The position numbers and the translations under genes are program-made. The notes beneath the pieces were generated by a model. It was not told the DNA's origin. It ran no database searches and was given only the letters and a program-made list of their open reading frames with translations. From positions 26,484,974 through 26,548,973 of the forward strand of contig NC_089724.1 in assembly GCF_035083965.1 (NCBI RefSeq): a stretch of 64,000 bases of DNA, in the 5' to 3' direction. Within the stretch, counting starts at the first letter, position 1. Each line of letters opens with the position of its first letter. The stretch comes from Branchiostoma lanceolatum. Taxonomy: Eukaryota > Chordata > Leptocardii > Amphioxiformes > Branchiostomatidae. This document shows positions 37,090-48,216 of this stretch, one piece after another.

Positions 37090-37159
37090 TAGCCTCCGTT
37101 GTGGACTACATCGAGCTTTATGGTTCTTTGACTAAATTCGTATGCGGGGTTATATAAGA

Positions 37160-37640
37160 CTAGGACCGGGTCGCTAGCGATTTCCTTCGGCGGCCCAAGA
37201 ACAGTCAGCCCGCCCGATCTTAATCAACGCTCGGGGAGTTGTAGCCCGGGGAGTGGACCGCGCCCCTTTACCATGTATGGCAGCTGCCACCAGACTGTTG
37301 GTAGGACCGGTCAACTCTCGGGATAGAACTTCCCCGGTGCGCTAATTACGGTATCGGTGGGCTTGGAGCTCTATCTGGGCCGCCGAAGGAATTGGCTAGA
37401 AGGAACCGGGTCACATTTGCTTACCGGGGCCCGGCCGGGCTGTTTGCGGAAACGAAAAATCAAAGTGTATGTAAATAAATTTGCACAAGCTATGTTCTTA
37501 AATGATTTTGGGTACGTTTTGTGTTTTTGTTGTCGTTTATATCATACTTTTCGTTCGTTCCCAAAGATTGCCCGACCGGGCCCCGGAATGTAAATGTGAC
37601 CCAAGCATAGAAGGAACCGGCTAAAAGACCCGATAAACAG
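37160..37640. mobile_element. Nested elements: GGCCCGGCCGGGC MITE copy 4 inside an inverted-repeat element
   Basis: An outer element begins with GCTAGCGATTTCCTTCGGCG and closes with CGCCGAAGGAATTGGCTAG. A GGCCCGGCCGGGC MITE (about 37410-37609) is inserted in its right arm and is flanked by AGAAGGAACCGG on both sides (about 37400 and 37609). Confidence 0.65.
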
Positions 37641-37795
37641 TCTGGTTCCCAGGGTAGGTTATATATCGACTTCTGACTGAATGCTCTATTCGTGTATCAT
37701 TTTTTCCAACCCCTACTCTGCCAGTTGCTAGAGCATATAGTCAGGACGCGGTGTAAAGTCAGCTCTACGTATGCTAATACATTTTTTCTAATATT

Positions 37796-38063
37796 TTATG
37801 TTCGCGGTTTTCGCGGTGAACTCTTTACCGCGAAAATTTACCCCTCGTTTGAGCTCTACGTAATGTGCGTTGTACAGTATTGTAAGGCACCAATTATGGT
37901 ATATACGCAGCTATGTGGATGTTCTTAAAACCACCAATCTTTCCATTATGTGACTGTAGCGCTACTGTTGTTTCAAACGCGAACTTAAACACACCGCGAA
38001 CACGCAATTTTTTCCCTATACCGCGAAATTAAATCCGCGCGAAACTAAATGCCTTTACAGTAT
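37796..38063. mobile_element. Foldback MITE, TTCGCGG family, copy 2
   Basis: TGTTCGCGGTTTTCGCGGTGAAC on the left, and CACCGCGAACACGC, then TACCGCGAAATTAAATCC, then GCCTTTACAGTA on the right. Confidence 0.65.
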
Positions 38064-38864
38064 CGGCGTGCTCTGCAACGTAGCTATAGGCTGGAGTAAA
38101 CAACCAAGGCTATCCTGACGGCCGAGGACGGATAAAAGTAGCTTGGCATCATTCCCCAAGCAGATGTAAGGGTTTATTTTAGTAGACGGATACATGGCCG
38201 TCGTTGCTATGTACTCATGGTATGTGACTTTTAACTTTTGTGGTAAATTTACAGTAAAATGTCGTGTATGCATATGGCGAAATATCCCACCGTGTATCTT
38301 TAAAGGAAACTCAAGTAATATTAGGGCCCGAAAATCGAATTTTGAAAGTCAATTTTTGTGTGATTTCTATACATGATAATTTATAAGTTCAAAAAACACT
38401 ACAACAATGTACAGCGAGTTCATGATGCAAAAATACGACATCGTTGTGATGTGAGAACCCACTGAAAATCGTCGCCGGGGTTTTTGTAGGCTTGCGAAAC
38501 TAAGGGGGACCATCACGAGGCACGCTTTTGGCGGTTTCAAAAAGCTCAAGGTATGAAGTTATTACGGAAATATGTCAAACAGTGTTAGCATTCTATTATT
38601 TCCATTTTTTGCCCTAATATTGCTTTGGTTGCCTTTAATGTCTGAAATACGGAGCCGCGGGAACCGTTCCAGGCGCACTAGACATACTGACGTCAATAAA
38701 ATCATTAATCCAAATCAAAAAGGGGCTGATTCACTTTGTTGAATCATCTTTAATCTCCACATAACTGCCCACTTCTTACGCACCTAAAACATCTGCTCTT
38801 TTTTCTCTTCAAAAGCCGACTCACGTGTGCTCGACTCGTGGCTGACAATCCATTCCACTAGGGC

Positions 38865-39060
38865 GAGACCTAAATTTTGACAGATTAATTGCTCGACGAA
38901 TATCATAGATAAAAAAACTTATATTTCTACGCTTTGTTTGGTTTGTTGTCTTTTCATTCATATTTGTACATTTTGCATAATGTTACAATTATGAATTCAT
39001 GGGTTACACAAATCTAGCTAATCTAGGTCGCAGCGCGCTCACCATTTGATGGAAAAGGAC
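38865..39060. mobile_element. MITE, CCCCCATTCCACTGG family, diverged
   Basis: Core TTGTTGTCTTTTCATTCATA, TACATTTTGCATAATGTTACAATTATGAA and TAGGTCGCAGCGCG identify it. Termini are weak. Confidence 0.65.
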
Positions 39061-39451
39061 CTTTATCAATTAATAGATTGGCTGCCGTTAAGCCCGCTTC
39101 ACAATCCATGCGAGCGTCGGCCGAATTTGTAGATCGCCCGAAGCTCGCCGAATCTCAAAATCGCCCGAGCGTCGACCGTATTTTCCAATGAAAATCTCGG
39201 GTGACGTCCGTCGAACACTGAAGACTTAAAATCCCCCATGAGATGGTACCATCTCTCGGACATGGACGAAGTCAGAATCGACTAACCTGGTAAAAGGCTA
39301 ATATTTAGATCAACTTTGATTTCTAAAAATTGCCCGAAGCCCGCGGAATCGACAGGACGTCGGCCGTACTTCGACCGAAAATTCACATTTGAAGCTCGCC
39401 AACACGTCGGCCGAGCTGAATTTCTTATTTGTGACGGGGGCTTTAGGAGAG

Positions 39452-39668
39452 CGTCAGAGCCAACAAAGCCAGATCAAAGTTCTTGTTCTCTAGCACAGTT
39501 TTCAATGATGAGTGTAAAGTAAATTTACCCCAGGACCTTTATGCATCAGTGGATCCACTGCCATTTACGAGCGTATGCACAACGTCAGAGCCAATAAAGC
39601 CAGATCAAAGTTCCTATACATCAGCACAGTTTCTAGTGTTGAGTATAAATGAAATTTACCCTAGGGTA
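39452..39668. repeat. Direct repeat, about 85 bp, two copies
   Basis: GTCAGAGCCAACAAAGCCAGATCAAAG (39452) and GTCAGAGCCAATAAAGCCAG (39584) both continue into GCACAGTTT and AATTTACCC segments. Confidence 0.8.
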
Positions 39669-39949
39669 CAAAACGTTTAAGCGCAATGGTTCCTTTGAAT
39701 CAAAAGATAGAAATAGCACTAGAAATTGAGGTACATGTGTATAGAACGCGTGTCGCGCCATTTTTTTCACACTTCTTACAAGGACATAACTGGACATTAT
39801 TTTGGTTCTAGTTTTCAACACTCTTTAACGGTACGAATCAAAAATATATCGTATGGCACATGACATAGTATGGCTGTTCTCCCAAATACGGGCCGGATCT
39901 ACTTTTTTCATGCCTTTTGTTTTGGACGCAGATGGAAAATGCCAGTAAA

Positions 39950-41195
39950 CAAGTTATAAAATACAGTGACTACGACGAGTTGAAAGTTCCACAGCAAAAT
40001 TTTGCAATGTTTAATTTCAGTTTCCTTTATAAAATAAGAAAAGAAGTACCCTGTCCCCTCCCACCCCTATTCTAATGGATTGATCCCCTGAGACAAGTTA
40101 TAAAATAGAGTCATTGAGACAAGTTAAAAAAAAATATAGAGTGATTGATTTTACATCAGCATTTCGCAATGTTTCAGCTCCCTTTAGAAAATAAGAGCAA
40201 AAATACCCTGTCCCCACCCGCCCCTGTTCTAATGGACCGATCCCCGAGACAACTTATGAAATAGAGTCATTGAGACGAGTTTAAAAAAAATATAGAGTGA
40301 TTGATTTTACATCAACATTTTGCAATGTTTCTCAGCTCCCTTTAGAAAATAAGAGCAGAAATACCCTGTCCCCACCCGCCCCTGTTCTAATGAACCGATC
40401 CCTGGAGACAACTTATAGAATATAGAGTCATTGAGACGAGTTTAAAAAATATAGAGTGATGGATTTTACAGCAACATTCTGCAATGTTTCAGCTCCCTTT
40501 AGAAAATAAGAGCAAAAATACCCTGTCCCCACCCGTCCCTATTCTAATGGACCGATCCCTGGAGACAACTTCTAGAATATAGAGTCATTGAGACGAGTTT
40601 AAGAAATATAGGGTGATTGATTTTACATCAACATTTTGCAATGTTTCAGCTCCCTTTAGAAAATAAGAGCAAAAATACCCTGTCCCCACCCACCCCTGTT
40701 CTAATGGACCGATCCATGGAGACAACTTATAGAATATAGAGTCATTGAGACGAGTTTAAAAAATATAGGGTGATTGATTTTACATCAACATTTTGCAATG
40801 TTTCAGCTCCCTCTAGAAAATAAGAGCATAAATACCCTGTCCCCACCCGCCCCTGTTCTAATGGATCGATCCCCGGAGACAACTTATAAAATAGAGTCAT
40901 TGAGACAAGTTAAAAAAAATAGAGTGATGGATTTTACAGCGACATTTTGCAATGTTTCAGCTCCCTTTAGAAAATAAGAGCAGAAATACCCTGTCCCCAC
41001 CCGCCCCTGTTCTAATGGACCGATCCCTGGAGACAACTTATAGAATATAGAGTCATTGAGACGAGTTTAAAAAATATGGAGTGATGGATTTTACAGCAAC
41101 ATTTTGCAATGTTTCAGCTCCCTTTAGAAAATAAGAGCAGAAATACCCTGTCCCCACCCGCCCCTGTTCTAATGGACCGATCCCCGGAGACAATA
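39950..41195. repeat. 157-bp tandem array, about eight units
   Basis: GCAATGTTT recurs at about 40004, 40165, 40321, 40480, 40637, 40795, 40949 and 41106. Each unit carries CTCCCTTTAGAAAATAAGAG, TACCCTGTCCCCACCCG, AATGGACCGATCCC and GAGTCATTGAGACGAG. The first unit is the most diverged. The array ends abruptly at about 41192, next to the promoter-like segment. Confidence 0.92.
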
Positions 41196-41586
41196 GGCCG
41201 CTCGATGATACCGTAAACAGGTGCGTCAAAACGCCATTTGTCCACAATTATCACCAATGAATCGGTCTGGGGTCACAGAGACTCCCCACAAAATGTCGCC
41301 CCGTCATAATGATAACGGTATACAGCAGTACACCTTGGCCGTAGGTATTCACAGTGTACGGGCGGGGTGAAACGGGACTCCAAGAGACGACGCTTTTACA
41401 GGACGATAACACTCTAGATAGTCTTCTGTGTCGCCGTCAGACTCACCTGTGGTACTCTTCGGTGAAAGTGTCACCCTAGCGCGCCACTCCTTGGATCAAA
41501 GTTTGCGACAGAAGACTGGAGAGGTTTTGGCCGCAGGTGGCTATGCAGACTACAGTCGTACTGCGTGGCGAGAGTGCTAGGAAGAG

Positions 41587-41593
41587 TATAAAA
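41587..41593 (+). promoter_or_regulatory. TATA box upstream of candidate exon C
   Basis: TATAAAA, with TCAGTG (41624-41629) as a possible initiator and an ATG at 41640. Spacing to the initiator A is about 39 bases, a little long. Confidence 0.45.
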
Positions 41594-41639
41594 CCCTAAG
41601 ACCTTGCGGAGCGGAGCGTTTCGTCAGTGAGACCAAGGT

Positions 41640-41779
41640 ATGGCGAGGCAGCGTTCGGCCCGACCCTTCTCTCGGCCTCAGTCGGCTCCCGTCGTGTCCC
41701 TCCGAAGACACATCATCCGCTCGGTACCGCCGAAGAGCCGAGACGACACTTTCCGACCGGGCTCGCCCTCGTCTGAAGA
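41640..41779 (+). CDS. Candidate first coding exon C, possibly the 5' exon of CNBD2
   Basis: ATG at 41640 has G at -3 and +4. The frame starts MARQRSARPFSRPQSAPVVS and continues LRRHIIRSVPPKSRDDTFRP to GSPSSE. Donor GTAAGT at 41780 is strong; the exon ends in phase 2 (last bases GA). It is markedly GC-rich. Joining to an AG at 47798-47799 would give E-L-S-P-T-M and run in frame into CNBD2 codon 1, adding 51 codons. That acceptor lacks a good pyrimidine tract, so the join is inference. Alternative: the first exon of another gene, or CAAG|GTATGG at 41634-41643 acting as a donor of a non-coding exon. Confidence 0.4.
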
Positions 41780-42249
41780 GTAAGTATTACCGTTTGCGGT
41801 TCTAGCTAAAACGGCACTAAATTATATGCGTCGCCGCGAAATATCTACATTCCGAAAGGACGACTTGGTAACCAAGTCGGCAAACACGTCTACTATACAA
41901 ATTCTTAATACGTTATATCATGAATATAAGCACTAAACTTTCATATCTGTTATTGTCACATTGCAGTTACAAAACGTGTCATTAAAACAAACAAAAAATG
42001 TATCCAAGACAACATATCAGAGAAATATGGTCGCGTTCAAATGTTTTACTCCCTATGAGATTATAAGTCTAGCAAAATTTCTGCAACATGAAAGTATATG
42101 TAGTTTAAACGCAGTTCACTTTCAGATTATCAAAAAGCATGTCCAATTTTGCCTCTGGAATGAAAATTTTCCGTTTCTGCTAAGCCCATATTGCACAGTT
42201 AGACCAGGTAACGACAGGACCGAACGGCGTGTTTGGAAACAAGTGTAAC

Positions 42250-43590
42250 CTATACGGCCACAAAAGATACTGTCACACGACGAGCGCTGAAAGGGCGGCG
42301 GTAATTTACGAGCGGGGACCGTGACAGAAACTATTCTCCCTCCCGCAAAATAGACCTCTGTACGAAACAACTGACCCCGCTCCGACGCGCTCCAATCGAG
42401 GGTATTTTGATACTGTCGCCAGCAATTGTATGAAATGGAGGGGGTATTTTTGTTGACTAGAGTTCCAGAATTGAAATATATGACCCCGGTCGAGAAAATT
42501 TGACATAATCATTTCTTTTCCCACGACAATTACAGTCAAACAAAGACATATATTGAATTCAGTAATCACGTTTCTAAGCTCGGGGCATGGAAACAGCAGT
42601 ATATGACATCTGTTTCTTCATATTTCCCATTCTTCAAAAATAATGTAAGATCGCTTACAAAACAGAATAATTTGCTCCAGTTTGCAGGTGGCATGGGCTA
42701 CCCTAGCACTTTGTAAATTGCATTCTGGGACATAGATATCACCTCATATGCCACAATGTTGCAAGACTTAAAATGTATCAAACAAGCTAAGGCATGTATT
42801 ACTTCCTCCTTCCTTCTTTTACTACGATTCCACAAACATATTGAGTAGTACGTGTGGATAACTTGGCATTTATTGCGCTTGTTGTTTACGGCCTTGATAA
42901 CTGTCGTTACAGCTAGCAAGGAACTTCGACAGTCAAAATATCAGCGCTTCCTCTAAACGTTTCATAAATATTTTGGTACCCGGTAACAAAGACCGGCTCC
43001 GTCCCAGCGGCGGCCGACATTGTCCATAAATCTTACAATTATGCCAACATATGATGACAGCTTCTTTCGTAACTAAGGCGAGAGAAAAGGGCGCATAGCG
43101 CGCATTGTTCGACACAAACCTATTTACCATAATGTGATTAGACAGTTTCTTTCGGCGCTGAACGACTTTGCGTGGCAACATGGGCTACACAGGACGCGAA
43201 GGATTCAAGGACAAGAAAAAATTGAGATGATAAAACGGAAGAAAATATGGGCCTGGCACAAAGGAGACTGTCAAAACAGAGGTGTAACGGTTCTGAAAAA
43301 GATGCCCTATTTTCTTATAATTGGGGTTTATTCTGGGTTGTATGGCTCATTTTAATTCAGACTCTTATGTAGCGTTCCCTATGTACTAAATAATGAAGGG
43401 TGAACATTGATGCGAGTTTTTCTGTCAAATACTACGAAGTATTTTTGCTTCAGTCCATAAATATGTAAAAAAAAATGACTCTGTTACCATTTACACCTGC
43501 CTTTGTTGGGAAAGTTTTCAAAGCCCCAATCGTAGAGATCGTTAAAATCACGTGTTGACCAGACGACAAGGCCGATTTTTCGGTAGTTAA
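42250..43590. other. No supported gene
   Basis: If exon C belongs to CNBD2 this would be part of a 6-kb first intron. Frames at 41961-42248 and 43134-43355 show no domain and no clear splice sites. Confidence 0.4.
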
Positions 43591-43700
43591 TGATAATGAA
43601 TGAATGAAGACCTTTATTGTACATTCTTGCCCCGAGGGGCTAGATACAGGTCGTTTAACATAAACCTAACTAACATGTTAGTGACATACACAGTGAAATA
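43590..43700 (-). mobile_element. LINE 3' end with (AATG)n tail
   Basis: GATAATGAATGAATGAAGACCTTTATTGTACA followed by GCCCCGAGGGGCTAGATAC is a minus-strand non-LTR tail: short tandem tail, then the reverse of AATAAAGG. Confidence 0.5.
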
Positions 43701-44204
43701 AATACAGTACATACATGTAGTTAAACATAACGTTACATGGTAGACGAAAGTGATAAGCTAAGCTAATCCAGTAGAGTCAACTTCTTCTCGCTTCTTTGTA
43801 CATGTGTAGATGTATGAACAGATCATGTTTCTTGTACAAGGGTTGTCTAGACGCAACAAAAATATGAATTTAATATATCATATACTACTCATGATTATAC
43901 AGCTATTGCGGACTTGGAATGTAAGAACCTGCAATCGCAGAGTCATCTAAATATCATATGAATGCGCCGAGAGTGAAGTATAAGCATGCCGTTTGTCTCG
44001 CTGTCACAGAACCATCCATTTTGTTACCCTGTTCTTTATTATTAATTACCCATGTATAATTGGTTCCTCCGCCTGTATTTACCGATCGCCGGTACGGTAG
44101 TATTGTTCTCGCGTCGCTTGTGTTGACCCGCCAGTTGTTGTAGTGACCACCTCTGACCGAGGCAAGCAAACGAACATCACCCTAACACTAAAGGGACTCG
44201 CTAT

Positions 44205-44935
44205 GTACACAGAACATGTCAAATCCGCTCTGAGTGAATAAACCACCATTGTTGTACTATTCAAAGGTATGTACTTGTACTTCATGTGGTGACACAGGTC
44301 TCATAATGGCCTCTAAATATCGGGGCCGAGCAAAAAAGAAGTGTCAAATCTACTCTGTGTGAACAAGGAGGTTAAAATAATTTATCTTAGCCTATTTGGT
44401 GTGAATAGACCACCATTTGTATTGTTGTACTATTGAACGGTATTTACGTGTACTTTATGTGGCGAAACGGGCCTCAGAGAGGCCTCTCAAATCGATGTGC
44501 ACACAACAAATGTCAGATCTAGTCTGTGTGAATAAACCACCATTGTTGTACTATTCAAAGGTATGTACGTGTACTTCATGTGGTAAAACAGGCTTCAGAA
44601 AGGCCTCTAAAATCAACACAACACAACAAATGTCAGATCAACACCGTGTGAATAAATCTCAATTGTTAAGGCTATCAATCCCATGTACCTGTTTTCCATG
44701 TGTTGAAACAGGTCTCAAAAATGCCCTCCAAAATCGATGCGTTCACAACAAATCACGGTCAAATCTACTCTGTATGAATAAACCACCATTGTTAAAGCTA
44801 TCAACGGTATGTACGTGTACTTCATGTGGTGAAACATGCCTTAGAAAAGCTTCTAAAATCGATGTGTCAGATCGCCTGTGTGTGAATAAACCACTATTGT
44901 TAATGCTGACAATAGTTCTGGATGTGAAGTTCATG
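44205..44935. repeat. Degenerate tandem repeat, about 120-bp unit, five to six copies
   Basis: GTGAATAAACCACCATTGTTG and GTATGTACGTGTACTTCATGTGG recur at roughly 120-base steps (about 44266, 44440, 44560, 44682, 44808). Because the steps are near multiples of three, one frame stays open for 189 codons with a repeated Cys-Thr-Ser-Cys-Gly pattern. I treat that frame as a by-product of the repeat. Confidence 0.75.
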
Positions 44936-45183
44936 CAGCCTCAGAAATGCCGACATGTGGCGACGGGTTACCTCACGTCATCTTAATAATGTATTTCTTA
45001 GGTCCCAGCGGAAACAATACAACCAGCGAATGCAGCAGTAATGTTTACCCCAACTGTTATATTATGGGTCAATTACTGAAGTAACTTCGTCGCTATTCCC
45101 ACATACTCTAAAGATAAAATCTGTTCTAGGACGGAGCACTTTTCAATAGACACAAAGGCGTCTAGCTTTGTGTTTTTATAATA

Positions 45184-45427
45184 CCCCCATTCCACTATAG
45201 AACGGCGCTCTCACCACGCTCTCTCTGCGACCTAAAAGTTAACAGAGCGCTTAACGAATTTCATAGATAAAAAACGAATCTTTGCATGCTTGTGTGTTTT
45301 GTTGTGTTTTCAGTCATACTTTTACATTTTGCATGATATTCTAATTATGAAATCAAGGATTAGACAAATCCGATCTAGGTCGGAGCGAGAGCGCAGCGCG
45401 ATCGCCGTCCAGTGAAATGGGGGCCTA
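45184..45427. mobile_element. MITE, CCCCCATTCCACTGG family, full copy
   Basis: ACCCCCATTCCACTATAGAACGGCG on the left, then TGTTTTGTTGTGTTTTCAG, ACATTTTGCATGATATTCTAATTATGAAATC, and CGCGATCGCCGTCCAGTGAAATGGGGG on the right. Confidence 0.85.
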
Positions 45428-46062
45428 AAGCGCTATTGCACTCTAAATCGCAGTGCAGCAAACGATCAGGAATTCTTGTCTTGACTCTATAGGTTGGGTG
45501 GGGCAGAAAGACTGAAACGAAATGGTAGAAAAATAAAATAATACTATTATCCCCTCCCTCCCCACTTTTGAAATGGAATGTCCCATATCCATGTAGCTGG
45601 GTGGCACGGTTTTGTTTGTTGTGGGTGACATGTTAACAGACTATCGATGTACAAACACTCGTATCGAGTATCCACCCAGAGAAGATAAACACGACTGAAG
45701 TTTTGTGTCAAGCCTGACCCTGTATTTACCCCACTTGGATCGCGGCATTTTTGTTGTTGTTCTCAACTCCATGGACTTGTTTACAACAGGTGTGCGTGTG
45801 CCCTCATTGGACAGAAGTTCTTCACAGACAAAATGTCTATTTAAAACTGCACAAATGTACTGCGTTTAATCTAGACTAGAAATCTGTAGGATGTAAAATT
45901 GTTAATTTCCATGTAAGTGACTTTATGAATGTCTCGGTTGTACATTTGTTGTGTCAATAAAGTTTACTGTTTAAATTATCTTTTTGGAGTGTTCACGTTG
46001 GTTACTTACTGCAGCGTGTTACCGCTGGCAAGACTTTACAATAAGCTTATCACTACATCCCT

Positions 46063-46196
46063 AGCCTCTACCAGGCTCCGTGGATGGCAGACTGTCCTCT
46101 CTCCGTAGCGAACTCCCTTGGCACACTATTCACTCTATTACGGCCAATTTCTACTATTTTTCCAGCCATCCCGCGGAGCCTGGTAGAGGCTACTAC
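46063..46196. mobile_element. Foldback MITE, AGCCTCTACCAGGCTCC family
   Basis: AGCCTCTACCAGGCTCCGTGG on the left and CCGCGGAGCCTGGTAGAGGCT on the right. The left inner arm (GGAAAAATAGTAG) is deleted, the right one kept. Confidence 0.8.
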
Positions 46197-46204
46197 ATCC
46201 CTAC

Positions 46205-46820
46205 ATTACCCGCCCCTTTCCATTTAATACACGGCGATCGCTGAGAGATTGTACAGCGACCAAAATTAGATTTGTGCAAGCCTTTATTTCATAATTGGAA
46301 TACCTGTATCGGGTGCTAGGTGTCTACATATCTTATAATACATAACTTTATTGCACAACAATTGTACAAGGTACAAAGTATGGCATTCACTGGTACATAG
46401 ATAACATTCTATTAGGATAATCAGTCTATCTTATACAATATGGTGTAGTAGTATGGGATTACAATTGGATTTTACAATCATTGGAGGAGTTTCTAACGTC
46501 TAGACTTTATTTGATATACTCCCCAATGTATACCATGCATGGGTTGTCACATGTCATTATGTACTTAAATTTGCTATTCAAGTCCATTGAGATAAATCCT
46601 GGTAAATCTGACGATAGCATTGAGTATAGTGAATTACGTATATCAAAATATTTGGGACATACAATCAAAAAATGATATTCGTTTTCAACTACCTCTCGAC
46701 AAAATGGAGCACGAAACAAAACACACGGCAGGTAAAAAAAAAATAGCTCTTTATCTATGAAATTCGTTGAGCGATCGATCTGGTCGCTTATCGATCGTAG
46801 ATCGTAGTGGAGGGGGGTTG
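46205..46820. mobile_element. MITE split by a LINE
   Basis: 46205-46310 (GGCGATCGCTGAGAGATTG, TTTCATAATTGGAATA) looks like one half of a CCCCCATTCC-family MITE. 46741-46820 (CTATGAAATTCGTTGAGCG, GATCTGGTCGCT) looks like the other. The LINE remnant at 46335-46738 separates them. Confidence 0.5.
46335..46738 (-). mobile_element. CR1-like LINE, reverse-transcriptase C-terminus and 3' end
   Basis: The minus frame reads FRAPFCREVVENEYHFLIVC, then PKYFDIRNSLYSML and ends at 46507. The pattern C-x-x-x-VE-x-E-x-HFL-x-x-CP-x-Y is the conserved C-terminal zinc-like motif of CR1/jockey-type elements. The following 3' region runs to CTTTATTGCACAACAATTG near 46347. 5'-truncated; the first Cys of the usual CPxC pair is altered. 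Confidence 0.75.
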
Positions 46821-47812
46821 TTGTGTTACCAGCATTTCGTGAGCATTCCCTACCTTTCGAGCCGTGTTCCAAGTCTGCTGATTCCACCACTCAAATGAAA
46901 GCTTAAATCCTAGCTTTGATCTTTGCCGACGGCTGCAATATTGGAGTCGTGCGCGCGTCGATAGATTTCCCTAGAAAAAGAATAAAACTTTACTGGTCTA
47001 CTATCTTAAAGGCATGTGTAAAATCTTCAACTAGCTGCCTTGAGGCGTAGCTTTACTGTAATCAGATGCTTTCAGAGAGACACAGTGTAATGGTTTTTCT
47101 TGAATCTTTCGCTGCATGGTCGTTCCTTAACAACGCTGACTTTTGACACTAGAAACAGGTGCATCGGCCTCTGAGTGACCCCTCCCCGACACCACAACCT
47201 GCCTCTGTTAGTAGACTGTCAATTGTCGTAACAAATTGCCTTACAAACACGAGATACGATTGAAGTACGAAGACTTCGAAGTCATCGGGAACAGTAGCAT
47301 GTGTACAGAGTGCCCCATGAAAATAGACTTAAGACACATGCTTTTCTTAGTTACCATGGTAACGGGCAAATGTGCAGCACCTGTATGGTGATGTAACCAG
47401 CCGTTCTTTTATTTCCTTCTATCCAAGCTTGCCAGAAGATGGACGAGAAAGGTGACATATATACGCACATCTGAGGATTTAGAAATGTCGTTTTTGAGCC
47501 GCTGCAATACTTTTGTTTCGCTCAAAGCTCAAATCTTTTTTTCTTTGACGCTTTGGATATGTTGAAGCTATAGCTTTGATGAAAAAAATGTACTATGGCC
47601 CGGTTTCAAAGTGTGCAAAGCCGTTGCATTTCGCCACAACTCAAAGATAGTTGTGAGAGTGTCGGGAAGCTACTGCTAAACAGTTGGAACGTTCTAGTGA
47701 CAAGACACGCGGCAACGGTCTCACCACAGCTGACGACTTCTCGTGTGAACTTGAAGAATGCTAGGGTGCGGTCTTGACAACGACGTGACGCAGTCTTAGA
47801 CTGTCCCCAACC
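46820..47812. other. Upstream region of CNBD2
   Basis: No repeat family recognised. A 60-residue frame at 47595-47777 has no features. TTACCATGGTAACGG near 47350 is a palindrome of the X-box/RFX kind (GTTACCATGGTAAC), which fits a ciliary gene promoter but is only a sequence resemblance. Confidence 0.35.
47350..47365. promoter_or_regulatory. X-box-like palindrome (possible RFX site)
   Basis: GTTACCATGGTAAC is a near-perfect X-box (RTHNYY N RRNRAC type) about 450 bases upstream of the CNBD2 start codon. RFX factors drive ciliary and flagellar genes in animals, and CNBD2 is a flagellum-linked protein. Function is inferred. Confidence 0.45.
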
Positions 47813-48216
47813 ATGGTACGGGAATGGCCAGTGGTCGGAGGTTGGGCGACAACGGCGGCAAGAGGGGGCGAGTTCCGACCGTCGGCTGCCACGAAACCTA
47901 TCGAAGCACAGGCCACTTTACACACTCGGAAAAACAGAGAAGCAGAGTCAAGAAGCTTGGGCGTTGTTGAAAAGCCTCGAAAGTTTGCTTCTGTGAACCT
48001 CCCCAGAGTTGAGCTTGAACCTAAGGATCAAACGTTTGTAACTGATGTGCAAATACCGAGCATCAGAAAACTTGCCGTAATCTATGAGAAATCGCACCGT
48101 GGCTCGTTATCAGAAAGGAATGACAACTTGCATGTAGCTCGGAAGGCGAAGTCGACCACATATATCTACCCTTCGGAAAAGTTCGTGTTTCCGACATTGC
48201 CGCGCGTGGGATTCAG
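47813..48216 (+). CDS. CNBD2: CNBD2 exon 1
   Basis: Start MVREWPVVGGWATTAARGG; ends with donor CAG|GTAGGA, phase 2. Encodes a low-complexity leader with no domain I recognise (…YIYPSEKFVFPTLPRVGF). Confidence 0.75.

Noticed and set aside
39950..41195. CRISPR array
   Set aside because: Units of 157 bp repeat along their whole length with no short repeat/spacer pattern, in animal DNA.
44417..44986. Longest frame in the window (189 codons) as a gene
   Set aside because: It covers a diverged tandem repeat with no recognisable domain or splice context; kept only as an observation.
46481..46675. 64-residue plus frame
   Set aside because: Shadow of the minus-strand LINE reverse-transcriptase remnant.
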